A DNA stretch of 64,000 nucleotides from Bacillus sp. SD075 (GTDB taxonomy: Bacteria > Bacillota > Bacilli > Bacillales > DSM-1321): NCBI RefSeq assembly GCF_017355165.1, contig NZ_JADILK010000006.1, forward strand, positions 62,001-126,000, given 5' to 3'. Shown here one piece after another: positions 53,854 through 62,683 of the stretch. A model generated the notes under the pieces. It was not told where the DNA came from. It did not search any database and saw nothing but the letters and a program-made list of their open reading frames with translations. The position numbers and the translations under genes were made by a program. The stretch's first letter is position 1. The number at the start of each line of letters is the position of its first letter.

Positions 53854-54648
53854 CTATGCTTTTTTATACAATGCAATATCAAAAACATGTTCTGGACGCA
53901 GTATTTTTTCAACCATTATCCATTTTTGCCCGTCCACCTCTCTCAATGGATAATTAAATAGAGATTTCAACTGATTACCATACCTCATGGCCACTACAAC
54001 ATTATCATTCGAACAAGTATATAATTGATCCAATATGTCATATTTACTTTCAACAGTTGAACTAAATATGATATGGGTTGCCTCTTCCGTAAAATCAAGA
54101 TTTTCAACCAATGTTTTTTCTAACTTGATATTTAAGCCATTACCTAGTTTTTTTACAACGTTTTGTCCAAGTTGAATGGCCTCCTCATCAATGTCTATGC
54201 CTACTACTTCTGCTCCTGTTCGTTTTGCAATTAATATCGGTGTCATCGGAAATGCCCCCGAGCCTACTAGCAATACTTTTGACTTAGAAGTAATTTGGAA
54301 ACTACCAAATTCTTTTTCAATACATGATTCTATATTTTCGAAATAATCGCTGACATCATCCATTCCATTTTGCAACTTCAATGCACGATATTTCTCCATG
54401 ATAGCCACACAAAGTGCAGACTTTTTTCTTAAATCCACCACAAGATGGCTCAAATCAATGGATTCTAGATGTTCCATTTGTTCCCACGTTTCTTTGTTCC
54501 GTTTATTCGTTATAAATTTTGAATAGTCATCTATTACTTTCTCTAACTCCGAACAATTATTTATTGTATGATCATAACGTCTTCCTAAATCATCGAATTT
54601 CCCCAAAAATTCATCCAAATGACTGTGGAATGTTTTTAATCCTATCAT
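53854..54648 (-). CDS. cntL: Nicotianamine synthase-like aminobutanoyltransferase
   Basis: A 264-residue SAM-dependent enzyme of the nicotianamine synthase family. The SAM-binding Rossmann motif is LLVGSGAFPMTPIL (about 126-139) with the acidic VVGIDIDEEAI beta-2 end. CntL moves one aminobutyrate from SAM to the amino group of histidine. The gene starts 25 bases after cntK, so it should receive D-histidine as in S. aureus, whereas loci that lack cntK use L-histidine. Confidence 0.9.
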   Translation of the reverse strand: MIGLKTFHSHLDEFLGKFDDLGRRYDHTINNCSELEKVIDDYSKFITNKRNKETWEQMEHLESIDLSHLVVDLRKKSALCVAIMEKYRALKLQNGMDDVSDYFENIESCIEKEFGSFQITSKSKVLLVGSGAFPMTPILIAKRTGAEVVGIDIDEEAIQLGQNVVKKLGNGLNIKLEKTLVENLDFTEEATHIIFSSTVESKYDILDQLYTCSNDNVVVAMRYGNQLKSLFNYPLREVDGQKWIMVEKILRPEHVFDIALYKKA

Positions 54649-54673
54649 TCAAATCACCCCTGTTAAATATTAT

Positions 54674-55507
54674 CTATACCTCAATAAATGCTTTGCCCTG
54701 TGCTACTATTCCGACAGACCCTTCAATTTCAAGTCTGGTCAACTCTTCTTTAAAATAATTGGCAAATACAGTGATAATGCCACCGGGTTGCTTTATTTGT
54801 GCTGTAATCTCCCGATTGTTTTTCCAAGCTAGATAGGCTCCTAATGTGGCTGTGCCTGAACCGCATCCCCTTTCCCATATCAAACTATCTAGATGTGGAA
54901 CATATATGAGCGGAGCCAATTCATGCGTTTTTGATTTATACAATAAAATGCCAATTAAGTTGTAACTTGAAGGTGATCCAATTAACTTTGCTAATTTTTC
55001 CGCATTTTCCCTCATCTTTCTGTTGAATTGCTCTACTTCCATCACAATATGTACAAACTCACCATAATTCACCATAATTATTTCCATATCGCTACCATCA
55101 AGTTTTATTTTTCTCTTTTCTATCCTTTTAGGAATAGGCATAGTAACTTGACAGTAATATTCATCAGATTTTTTCTTGACTTGACACATAATTAACTTAT
55201 CCGCACCTGAAACTTCCAATGAGATTTTCGCCATATGATTATGATTTAGTCCTTTTTCCGAGGCAATTAAAGTGGCCAAAGACATGCAAGCATTGCCGCA
55301 AAACTCCCCTCCAGCCATTTTTAGATGAGCAGCCGCTTCTTTTTTCGTCGACTTTTCTATAAAGCCTACTTGTTCTGCATTCAGGCTATCATATGACATG
55401 ATTTTTGAAGCAATTTGCTTATACTCTTCATCTGGATGATTTGTTTTAACAAGAACTGTCATATTTTGTGTGGGATTAAATTTTACAAAATCTATTTCCT
55501 TTATCAT
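54674..55507 (-). CDS. cntK: Histidine racemase of the metallophore pathway
   Basis: A 277-residue protein with the diaminopimelate-epimerase fold. Both catalytic cysteines are present: Cys70 in GGEFCGNACMS and Cys215 in ERGCGSGTATLGA. CntK supplies D-histidine for CntL. It is the first gene of cntKLMABCDFE; a Zur box at 55573 lies 66 bases before ATG 55507. Dap epimerase itself is excluded by context and by its diverged sequence outside the Cys motifs. Confidence 0.9.
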   Translation of the reverse strand: MIKEIDFVKFNPTQNMTVLVKTNHPDEEYKQIASKIMSYDSLNAEQVGFIEKSTKKEAAAHLKMAGGEFCGNACMSLATLIASEKGLNHNHMAKISLEVSGADKLIMCQVKKKSDEYYCQVTMPIPKRIEKRKIKLDGSDMEIIMVNYGEFVHIVMEVEQFNRKMRENAEKLAKLIGSPSSYNLIGILLYKSKTHELAPLIYVPHLDSLIWERGCGSGTATLGAYLAWKNNREITAQIKQPGGIITVFANYFKEELTRLEIEGSVGIVAQGKAFIEV

Positions 55508-55572
55508 CGCAACTACCCTTTACAGTATTTTTTCTTTTTTAAGTTTTCCTTTCTTAATAGAATATACAACGC

Positions 55573-55593
55573 AAATAGTAATGATTACGATTA
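55573..55593 (-). promoter_or_regulatory. Zur box upstream of the cnt operon
   Basis: AAATAGTAAT and ATTACGATTA half-sites around G; two mismatches to a perfect palindrome. Confidence 0.88.
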
Positions 55594-55807
55594 TCAATCA
55601 CAAAATGAATTATAGCATATTGTTCGATAGTGTCAATAATTGGTTCTGTTTTTTTAGTTTAAATTTAATAAATTTTCGTAATTTTAGGCTTGATAATGCC
55701 CAAACTTAATTTTCTCCATACGTTACTCAAGCAAATATGACGTTATGCCGAACAACTTTTCTCATTTTGAGAAGCAGATAATAGCTGATTTCAACAACGT
55801 ATCCATA

Positions 55808-55979
55808 AGTTTACTATTCTTTTCCATTAACGGAATTGCTGGAAATTATAGACCGTTCACTTAAAACGGGAAAACCTTATCAAATCAAGTTTTGTAGTGA
55901 ATTGATGATGAATGCCGATAACATTATAAGTCCCGAAGTTGATATTTTTAGATATTCTAAAAAACAGAGCTCCCCGTAG
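55808..55979 (+). other. Unrecognised open frame remnant
   Basis: A 56-codon frame without start codon: YSFPLTELLEIIDRSLKTG, KPYQIKFCSELMMNADNI, ISPEVDIFRYSKKQSSP. It looks like real protein sequence, but I cannot name it. It is probably the end of a lost gene; its stop lies within the hairpin at 55966. Confidence 0.35.
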
Positions 55980-56010
55980 TAGTCAATACCCAACTACTAC
56001 GGAAAGCTCT
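55966..56010 (-). terminator. Orphan terminator hairpin
   Basis: AGAGCT-CCGTAGTAGT pairs with ACTACTACGG-AGCTCT across a 9-base loop. On the minus strand it is followed by GTTTTTTAG. There is no minus-strand gene to its right for it to end, so it may protect the cntK promoter from readthrough or belong to a lost gene. Confidence 0.65.
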
Positions 56011-56118
56011 TGTATTTATTGTTGCCCTTAAAATCCAAGCATTAGGTAAACCAACCATTCTTATTAGTAGGATTGTACGAAATATATTGATTTTTATCCT
56101 CCAATTTGATAGTCTAAG

Positions 56119-56167
56119 CCTTATCTATTTATAAATCGTAATTTTTACGATTTATAAATAGATAAGG
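56119..56167. promoter_or_regulatory. Zur box inside a 49-bp perfect palindrome
   Basis: Two 23-base arms, CCTTATCTATTTATAAATCG plus TAA and its exact complement, are separated by TTT. The centre (56133-56153) is a perfect Zur operator. It is about 165 bases upstream of the VanY-like gene at 56332 and could also form an RNA hairpin if transcribed. Confidence 0.9.
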
Positions 56168-56331
56168 AATTTTTTGGATTAATAAAATCCAAGACAATTT
56201 AGTTTTTTAATAAAACTATTTTTATACGAATGAATGAATACTTAACTGTTATCTCGAATAAGAATTCATCACTGTTTCTATTCACTAACATTTCTCATGT
56301 ATATTTTCTGAATGAACTTGGAGGCGGTACT

Positions 56332-57108
56332 ATGTTAAGATCTATTCAAACTATTATTTTACTATTATTTACTTTATCATTCACTGTTGGGTGTACTGTT
56401 AAGGAAACATCCGAAGATGAACATAATTCCGATAAAGGTGAAAATACGCCACATTCCGTTTCTAGTACAAAGAGTGCTGAACCTCGTATTAGCACAGTAC
56501 AGCAGGAAGCCATTAACGCCTCTGCGACACCTGATAGCATTCCCGTTCTAGTTAACAAGTTAAATCCTCTACCTGATAAATACAGGCCTGATGATCTAGT
56601 CTATCCAAATGTGCCTTTTATTTTCAAGGAAAGAATCGAAAAACGAATGATGCGAGAAGAGGCGGCCCATGCTTTGGAAAATTTATTTAAGAAGGCTGGA
56701 GAAGATGATATAAAATTAGCGGGAGTATCAGCATTTAGATCACAAGAAACACAAGAAAGTATTTTTAATAATTATGTAAAAAAGGATGGGCTTGAAAAAG
56801 CTAAAACTTATAGTGCATATCCAGGAACCAGCGAACACCAAACAGGGCTGGCTATTGATATAAGTGACATTAATGGCAGTTGTGCTGCAGAGGAATGTTT
56901 TGGACAAACAAAAGAGGCCGAATGGTTATCTAATCATGCAAGTGATTATGGGTTTATAATTCGGTATCCTGAAGGAAAGCGAGAAATCACAGGGTATAAA
57001 TATGAGGCTTGGCATATCCGTTATGTAGGCATAGAGATAGCCAAAGAAATTGAAACACAAGGGATGACACTCGAAGAATATTATAATGTACAGCCCGTAT
57101 CTAAATAG
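56332..57108 (+). CDS. VanY-like D-alanyl-D-alanine carboxypeptidase lipoprotein
   Basis: A 258-residue lipoprotein; ATG 56332 has GGAGG 7 bases upstream and gives a signal ending TVGC (Cys21). After a low-complexity linker, residues 90-235 form the VanY/DdcY zinc peptidase: SEHQTGLAIDI with zinc ligands His169 and Asp176, and EAWHIRYVG with catalytic Glu225 and ligand His228. It would trim stem peptides outside the membrane. The extended Zur box upstream suggests derepression on zinc loss, odd for a zinc enzyme. It is the only plus-strand gene in the island and has a strong terminator. Confidence 0.88.
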   Translation: MLRSIQTIILLLFTLSFTVGCTVKETSEDEHNSDKGENTPHSVSSTKSAEPRISTVQQEAINASATPDSIPVLVNKLNPLPDKYRPDDLVYPNVPFIFKERIEKRMMREEAAHALENLFKKAGEDDIKLAGVSAFRSQETQESIFNNYVKKDGLEKAKTYSAYPGTSEHQTGLAIDISDINGSCAAEECFGQTKEAEWLSNHASDYGFIIRYPEGKREITGYKYEAWHIRYVGIEIAKEIETQGMTLEEYYNVQPVSK

Positions 57109-57117
57109 GATCAATCA

Positions 57118-57172
57118 TCAATGCGCCGACATCTTAAAAATCACATTCAAGATCTCGGCGCATTGATTTTTT
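57118..57172. terminator. Bidirectional terminator between vanY-like gene and cntF2
   Basis: TCAATGCGCCGA and TCGGCGCATTGA pair perfectly (12 bp) and are followed by TTTTTT on the plus strand. It lies between two convergent units. Confidence 0.88.
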
Positions 57173-57235
57173 GGGGCTGAATATTTTTTAGAACCTCATC
57201 CCTCCTCTAATGCATTGGAGAAAACTATTATATAA

Positions 57236-58003
57236 TCAATTTTTATGGATATTTAGAGGCATCACTGAAGTCAAAAGTTTTTTTGCATAGGGATGTTGGG
57301 CATGTACAAGTTCTGCACTCGGTAGTTCCTCCACTATCTTTCCTTTATATAGGAAAAGAATCCTATCACAAAGATTTGCAACCGCCTGAAGATCGTGGGC
57401 TACAAAGAGGAAGGTCATATCCATATCATCTTTTAGCTCATGAAGCAGTTGAAGGATTTGTGCCTGAACAGAAACATCGAGTGAACTGATGGCCTCATCA
57501 AGCACGATGAATTTTGGTTCTGTCGCTATCGCTCGAGCAATACATACTCTCTGAAGTTGACCCCCACTCAGCTCATGCGGATATTTATGAAAGGTCGAAT
57601 GAGGGAGTCCAACTTTAGTCAAAAGTACATGTATTCGGTTGTCTACATCTTTATATTCTCCTACGGCAATTAATGGCTCTCCAATGATATTGCCCACTGT
57701 AAATTGAGGATTTACAGAAGTAGTATAATCCTGAAAAACCACGCTCATATTTCCTTTATTCTGCTTAATCCACTTGGAAATTGATTCACCCTCAATCTCA
57801 ACAGTACCCTGTTCAGGTTTCTCTAAACCGAGGATAATCCGGCTGAGTGTGCTCTTCCCACTCCCACTTTCTCCTATCAAACCTACACATTCACTTTTGT
57901 TAATTTGAAGATTAATATCTTCTAAAATCTTTTTCTTAGACTTTATTAAAAATCCGCCATCTTTATTATAACTTTTTGAAACATTTTTAACGCTAACAAA
58001 CAT
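57236..58003 (-). CDS. Second Cnt-type importer ATPase F
   Basis: A 255-residue OppF-type ATPase, clear paralogue of CntF: Walker A GESGSGKST, VVFQDYTTSVNPQFTVG (CntF has FQDYISSLNPFFTVE), signature LSGGQLQR, Walker B FIVLDEAISSLD, switch VAHD. Last gene of the second importer unit (A2-B2-C2-D2-F2), 4 bases after D2. The unit carries Zur boxes upstream of A2. It may import the same metallophore or a variant. Confidence 0.87.
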   Translation of the reverse strand: MFVSVKNVSKSYNKDGGFLIKSKKKILEDINLQINKSECVGLIGESGSGKSTLSRIILGLEKPEQGTVEIEGESISKWIKQNKGNMSVVFQDYTTSVNPQFTVGNIIGEPLIAVGEYKDVDNRIHVLLTKVGLPHSTFHKYPHELSGGQLQRVCIARAIATEPKFIVLDEAISSLDVSVQAQILQLLHELKDDMDMTFLFVAHDLQAVANLCDRILFLYKGKIVEELPSAELVHAQHPYAKKLLTSVMPLNIHKN

Positions 58004-58007
58004 AAAT

Positions 58008-58814
58008 TCACCTCCTTGCCATAGATTGCTGAAACGGCTCTGCCAAACTAACGCGTGTATTTATTAAATACTTTGTAAATTCATGTTTTGGAGTGGAAAA
58101 TAACACTTCTGCTTTTCCTGATTCTACTATTTCTCCATTTCTCATTACGAGTAACTCATCAGCCAAATATTGAACGACCCCTAAATCATGGGAAATAAAG
58201 ATAATGGATGTACCTGTTATTTCACGTAGCAATTTGAATTGCTCCACCACTTCCCTTTGATTAATGGAATCTAGGGCGGTAGTGGGCTCATCAGCAATGA
58301 TTATATCCGGTTCCATCATTATCACTATAGATATCATTACTCTTTGTAGCATTCCTCCTGAAAGTTGATGTGGATATTTTTTCAATACCTGCTCAGGTTC
58401 ATGTATATGTACCCGATGAAGTGCAACTTCCGCCATTTCTTTAGCTTTCTTCTTTTTTATTTCCAAAATTCCACAAAACGTTTCGATCATGTGTTTTCCA
58501 ATAGTATCTAATGGATTAAAAGCAGTCATCGCATCTTGAAGAATCATACAGATTCTTTGACCACGAATTTTTTTCAATACTTTGTTTGGCTGTCCAATTA
58601 GATTCATTCCATCAAATATAGCTTCCCCTCTCACATCTAACCATGGAGAAGTTAATCCAAGGATAGCTTTGGCCGTCAAGGATTTCCCACTTCCACTTTC
58701 TCCAACTATTCCTAGGCAAACATTTTTTTTAAGAGAAAAGTTTAGATTACGGACAATATCAATTCCTTCTCGGGCATCACTAACTGACAACCTTTTTATT
58801 TCTAATAAAGACAT
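58008..58814 (-). CDS. Second Cnt-type importer ATPase D
   Basis: A 268-residue OppD-type ATPase, paralogue of CntD: Walker A GESGSGKSL, ILQDAMTAFNPLDTIG, signature LSGGMLQR, Walker B IIADEPTTALD, switch ISHD. Its start overlaps C2 by 35 bases, unlike the D/C junction of copy 1, so the two operons have diverged at their joins. Confidence 0.87.
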   Translation of the reverse strand: MSLLEIKRLSVSDAREGIDIVRNLNFSLKKNVCLGIVGESGSGKSLTAKAILGLTSPWLDVRGEAIFDGMNLIGQPNKVLKKIRGQRICMILQDAMTAFNPLDTIGKHMIETFCGILEIKKKKAKEMAEVALHRVHIHEPEQVLKKYPHQLSGGMLQRVMISIVIMMEPDIIIADEPTTALDSINQREVVEQFKLLREITGTSIIFISHDLGVVQYLADELLVMRNGEIVESGKAEVLFSTPKHEFTKYLINTRVSLAEPFQQSMARR

Positions 58815-59661
58815 TCACCTGGCCCCCTTTCCTCTTTTTGGATATTTTAGGATTAATAGCCGAATGTAAACTATCACCAAGGAAATTAAATGCTGCAACG
58901 ATAATTAAAATTGCAAATCCTGGTGCGAGCATATGGGTCGGATGCGTAATCATTACGTTCTTCGCCTCATTTAACATCATTCCCCATTCTGGAGTTGGTG
59001 CCTGTACCCCTAATCCTAAAAAGGAAAGTGCAGATATATTTAAAATAACCCACCCTGTATCTAGTGTGGCGAATACTGACACTTCGCCTGATACACCAGG
59101 AAATAAATGTTTCTTCATGATATGCCCGGTGCTACAACCGGACACTTTGGCAAAGCGGATGTAGTTTTTGTCTGTATATTGAATTACTACAGAACGAATC
59201 ATACGAGTATACCAAGCCCACTTGGCAATGATGTTCGCGATTACCACATTTAATAATCCGGGGCCAAGTACTCCGACAATCGCTAAAATCATAACTTCTG
59301 CTGGGAAGGACAGCATTATATCACAAATTCTCATAATGAACTCGTCCACCTTCCCACGAAAAAACCCCGCCATTATTCCGAGTATCGTTCCAATCGTTAT
59401 GGTAATGACAGTCGTAACTAGAGCATAAAAGATGGTCGTGCGAATTCCGTATAAAAGCCTAGATAAAATGCATCTGCCTAATTGGTCAGTACCCAAAGGG
59501 TGCGTTTGACTAATGCCTGCATATTTTTGAAGGACATTCATTTCTAGCGGATTATGTGGTGCAAGAATTGGAGCACAGATTCCAGCTGTTATAAAAAAGA
59601 GAATGATAGTTAAACAAAACATAGCCATTTTATCAGTCTTCAAACGATTCCAAACATGCAT
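58780..59661 (-). CDS. Second Cnt-type importer permease C
   Basis: A 293-residue DppC-type permease, paralogue of CntC: LGTDQLGRCILSRLLYGIRTT, the EAA-type loop KVSGCSTGHIMKKHLFPG and GLGVQAPTPEWGMMLNEA (CntC has GLGIQAPNPEWGMMLNEA). About six helices. It begins 1-2 bases after B2. Confidence 0.88.
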   Translation of the reverse strand: MHVWNRLKTDKMAMFCLTIILFFITAGICAPILAPHNPLEMNVLQKYAGISQTHPLGTDQLGRCILSRLLYGIRTTIFYALVTTVITITIGTILGIMAGFFRGKVDEFIMRICDIMLSFPAEVMILAIVGVLGPGLLNVVIANIIAKWAWYTRMIRSVVIQYTDKNYIRFAKVSGCSTGHIMKKHLFPGVSGEVSVFATLDTGWVILNISALSFLGLGVQAPTPEWGMMLNEAKNVMITHPTHMLAPGFAILIIVAAFNFLGDSLHSAINPKISKKRKGGQVNVFIRNKKVVS

Positions 59662-59662
59662 A

Positions 59663-60592
59663 CTATAATTCCTTTCTCATCCGTGGATCAATTACGGTAT
59701 TTAGGATATCAACCAAAAGATTACACACTACGAACATAACACCCATAATCAAGATATATGCTTGAATAATCGGAAAATCCGAATTAAAGATAGCCGTGAC
59801 GCATAACCGTCCAATACCTGGCCATGCAAAAATATTTTCCACAATAACGGTCCCTGCAATTAATTTAGGTATGGACATACCTAAAGCAGTCAATGAAATC
59901 TGAAGAGAATTTCTAAAGACCTTTTTAATTATCGTTCGTTCCTTTAAGCCACGAACTCTAGCATAAAGAACAAAATTTTCGTTTTTATTCTTAATCATGT
60001 TATTTCTTATAAGACGGACATAAGTTGAAATAAAGCCTAGAGAAAGTGTAATAGCAGGGAGAACAACGGAAGATGGCTTTTCCATACCACTTGTGTCAAA
60101 CCAATTTAGTTTGACTGAGAATAGCCATATAAGGAGGATTCCAATCCAAAAGCTCGGCATAGCCGTGCTAATAAATACTATTGCACGCATCACTTTATCA
60201 AAGATGCTACCTTCATAGATCGTACATAATATACTAATGAAAATACTTACCGAGATAATTATTACTAGAGCTACTGCAGCAAGCTGTAACGTTGCGGGCA
60301 AAGCCATTGCTATTTGATTGGAAACTGGTTCATGCGTTACATAACTAATTCCGAAATCTCCTTGAAGACTATTTACAAGCCACGAAAAATATCTAACAAA
60401 ATATGGTTTATCAAGACCTAGTGAGAGCCTCATTGCCTCAATCATTTCATCAGTGGGTGTTACTTGATTCACTCTTAGTGCAATTTCAGCAGGGTCACTT
60501 GCTCTTAAATTAATCAATACAAAAGCTAAGAAAGAGATGCCAAGAATAATGGGTATGATTGCAAGTACTCGCTTTAATAAATACAGGCTCAA
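59663..60592 (-). CDS. Second Cnt-type importer permease B
   Basis: A 309-residue DppB-type permease, paralogue of CntB: LYLLKRVLAIIPIILGISF, LGLDKPYFVRYFSWLVNSLQ, EAA-type loop YARVRGLKERTIIKKVFRNS and VENIFAWPGIGRL. It is separated from A2 by about 95 bases with a hairpin. Confidence 0.88.
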   Translation of the reverse strand: MSLYLLKRVLAIIPIILGISFLAFVLINLRASDPAEIALRVNQVTPTDEMIEAMRLSLGLDKPYFVRYFSWLVNSLQGDFGISYVTHEPVSNQIAMALPATLQLAAVALVIIISVSIFISILCTIYEGSIFDKVMRAIVFISTAMPSFWIGILLIWLFSVKLNWFDTSGMEKPSSVVLPAITLSLGFISTYVRLIRNNMIKNKNENFVLYARVRGLKERTIIKKVFRNSLQISLTALGMSIPKLIAGTVIVENIFAWPGIGRLCVTAIFNSDFPIIQAYILIMGVMFVVCNLLVDILNTVIDPRMRKEL

Positions 60593-60625
60593 AACTTTTT
60601 CTCCTAACTTGGATTACTAGTATAT

Positions 60626-60670
60626 AATCCCCAGCTTACTTCATAAAGAAAGTATAGAGTGGGGATTTTT
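60626..60670 (-). terminator. Hairpin between A2 and B2
   Basis: On the minus strand AATCCCCA pairs with TGGGGATT across a loop of about 26 bases, partly paired itself. It sits about 17 bases after the A2 stop, in the same place as the cntA-cntB hairpin at 50770. Confidence 0.5.
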
Positions 60671-60686
60671 CATCTGAAAAACTATT

Positions 60687-62291
60687 TCATTTACTAAAAT
60701 GCATTTTTTCAAAGGGAATTTCATACTGAGAAACGTTAAAACCAACGCCTTTTAATCCCTTTGCATGTACAGCTTTTGTCACTGAGTAAGTTAACGGTAT
60801 ATAAACATTCTCATCATGTATATACGTTAATATTTCTTTATACATTTTTTTACGATTATCTTCCTTTTGTTCTATCATAATGTCAGAAATGGTATGATCC
60901 AACCACTTCTTTTTTTTCAACCCTAATTGAGCTTGATAATCCGCATGTGAAGGAACACGCCATGACGATACATAAGTTTGAGGGTCATAAGGTAATCCCC
61001 AAGAAAGAGAATACATTAAATCAAAATCACCAGTTTTCTGTCGATCAAAATATGCTTGTTTTTCTTCCCCAACAATCTTAAGACTAACACCTACCTGTTT
61101 TAAATCATTCTGCATGGATTGACTAATTGTCCGTTCTTGAGCATTATCGGAGTTATAGTAAATAGTGACTTCTAACATCTTTCCATCCTTATAACGATAT
61201 CCATCTTTTCCTATTTCCCAACCAGCTTCTGTTAACAATTTATTTGCTTTATCCTTACTATACTTTTGCGCTTTTAAGTCAACATCAGCATATGGAACTG
61301 TTGGGGAAAGAAGAGTATCTGCCACATGTTCAGCACCGTTAAGTATGCCATCAGCAATAACTTGTTTATTTATAGCCTTTTGAAAAGCTTCACGAACCTT
61401 TGGGTCATTGACAATTGGCTTTTTGGAATTAAGAACAATAGCCCTTGATCCAACAGGATGACTAACCACTGTCTTATATTTACCTTGTTCTGTTAGTATT
61501 TTGAATGAATCGCTATCGATCATATCTCCATCTGAACCGAAAAGAAGATCAATTTCGCCTTTCTCAAGGGCTAAAAGTATCGTTTGGTGATCAGGCATTA
61601 CCTTCCACTTAATAGATTTAATTTTGGGTTTATCTCCCCAATAATCCTCATTCTCTGTAAATATAGCATACTGGTTTTCTTTATGTTCTTTTAAAACGTA
61701 AGGGCCAGTGCCTGCATATCCATTTACTCCATTAGCCGTCGTTCCGTCAATAAAACTTTTAGGAGAAATAAATCTGAATGGTCGAGTTAACCCTAGTTCC
61801 TCAAGTGTAGGATAATATGCATTTTTTAGAGTTAATTGAAAAGTGTGCTCATCAATAGCTTTTGTTTCTTTAATTTCCGCCACAAGATTCAACCATGAGT
61901 TTTTTTCAATGTTTTTTAAGACAGCGTCTATATTTTTCTTAACAGCTTCTGCATTAAAAGGCTCACCATCAGTAAAAGTGACTCCTTCTTTAAGATGAAA
62001 TGTATAGATTAACCCATTCTCCGAAATATCCCAGCTTTCCGCTAAGGCAGGCTTTATCCCGCCATCCGTATTAATTACCAAGGATTCAAAAACCATATTT
62101 TGCGCTGGCATTTCTCCAGTATATAAATGAGGATTAATATCGCGGATGTCTTTTGTACTCGCAAAAACCAGTTCATCATTTGATACGTCATTTGAAGCAG
62201 TATCAACTTTTTCATTTTTACTGGAACAAGCTGAGAGTAAAAATAAAGTCAGTATCGTTAGAATTAAAGAATAAGCTGTAATTTTTTTCAT
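60687..62291 (-). CDS. Metal-opine binding lipoprotein, CntA paralogue 2
   Basis: A 534-residue cluster C binding protein with lipoprotein signal ending LLSAC (Cys22). It is clearly related to CntA: INPHLYTGEMPAQNMVFESLV (CntA: MNPHLYTGSMPAQGMIYESLV), KEGVTFTDGEPFNAEAVKKN and GYAGTGPYVLKEHKE. Two Zur boxes (62390 and 62430) lie 98-160 bases upstream. It heads the second importer. It is even closer to the partial copy at 62903, so A2 and A3 arose by a later duplication. Confidence 0.9.
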   Translation of the reverse strand: MKKITAYSLILTILTLFLLSACSSKNEKVDTASNDVSNDELVFASTKDIRDINPHLYTGEMPAQNMVFESLVINTDGGIKPALAESWDISENGLIYTFHLKEGVTFTDGEPFNAEAVKKNIDAVLKNIEKNSWLNLVAEIKETKAIDEHTFQLTLKNAYYPTLEELGLTRPFRFISPKSFIDGTTANGVNGYAGTGPYVLKEHKENQYAIFTENEDYWGDKPKIKSIKWKVMPDHQTILLALEKGEIDLLFGSDGDMIDSDSFKILTEQGKYKTVVSHPVGSRAIVLNSKKPIVNDPKVREAFQKAINKQVIADGILNGAEHVADTLLSPTVPYADVDLKAQKYSKDKANKLLTEAGWEIGKDGYRYKDGKMLEVTIYYNSDNAQERTISQSMQNDLKQVGVSLKIVGEEKQAYFDRQKTGDFDLMYSLSWGLPYDPQTYVSSWRVPSHADYQAQLGLKKKKWLDHTISDIMIEQKEDNRKKMYKEILTYIHDENVYIPLTYSVTKAVHAKGLKGVGFNVSQYEIPFEKMHFSK

Positions 62292-62389
62292 AGTTTAATT
62301 ATCCTTTTTCACATATTTTCATTCACATTCCAAATTATTTACATTTACATAAGTGAAATCTCTATATCCCTCTCTCCTTCAACGTTAAT

Positions 62390-62410
62390 AAATCGAAACC
62401 ATTTCGTTTT
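62390..62410 (-). promoter_or_regulatory. Zur box 1 upstream of the second importer
   Basis: AAATCGAAAC and ATTTCGTTTT half-sites around C; weaker, with several mismatches. Confidence 0.7.
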
Positions 62411-62429
62411 CCGTTGGATTTTAGTGCAC

Positions 62430-62450
62430 AAATCGATATTATTACGATTT
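62430..62450 (-). promoter_or_regulatory. Zur box 2 upstream of the second importer
   Basis: AAATCGATAT and ATTACGATTT half-sites around T; the right half-site is perfect. The remaining DNA to 62683 shows no gene. Confidence 0.85.
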
Positions 62451-62683
62451 AAATCCTAACATACAAGCTTCTTTGTTTCAATATTTATTTCCAGTTTAAA
62501 AATACCTTCAAAAAAATCACAATATTTGATTATCACTGAAATGAGAGTAGAAAAGGCTACTACTGCTATCCTCCAAGAAAACGTGGATACAATATAGAAG
62601 TAAAAGGAAAATATTCATCAAATTTATACTGCAGGAGTAAAGATAGTTTCATCATCACAATAGTCCAAGCTTGGAAATGTTTT

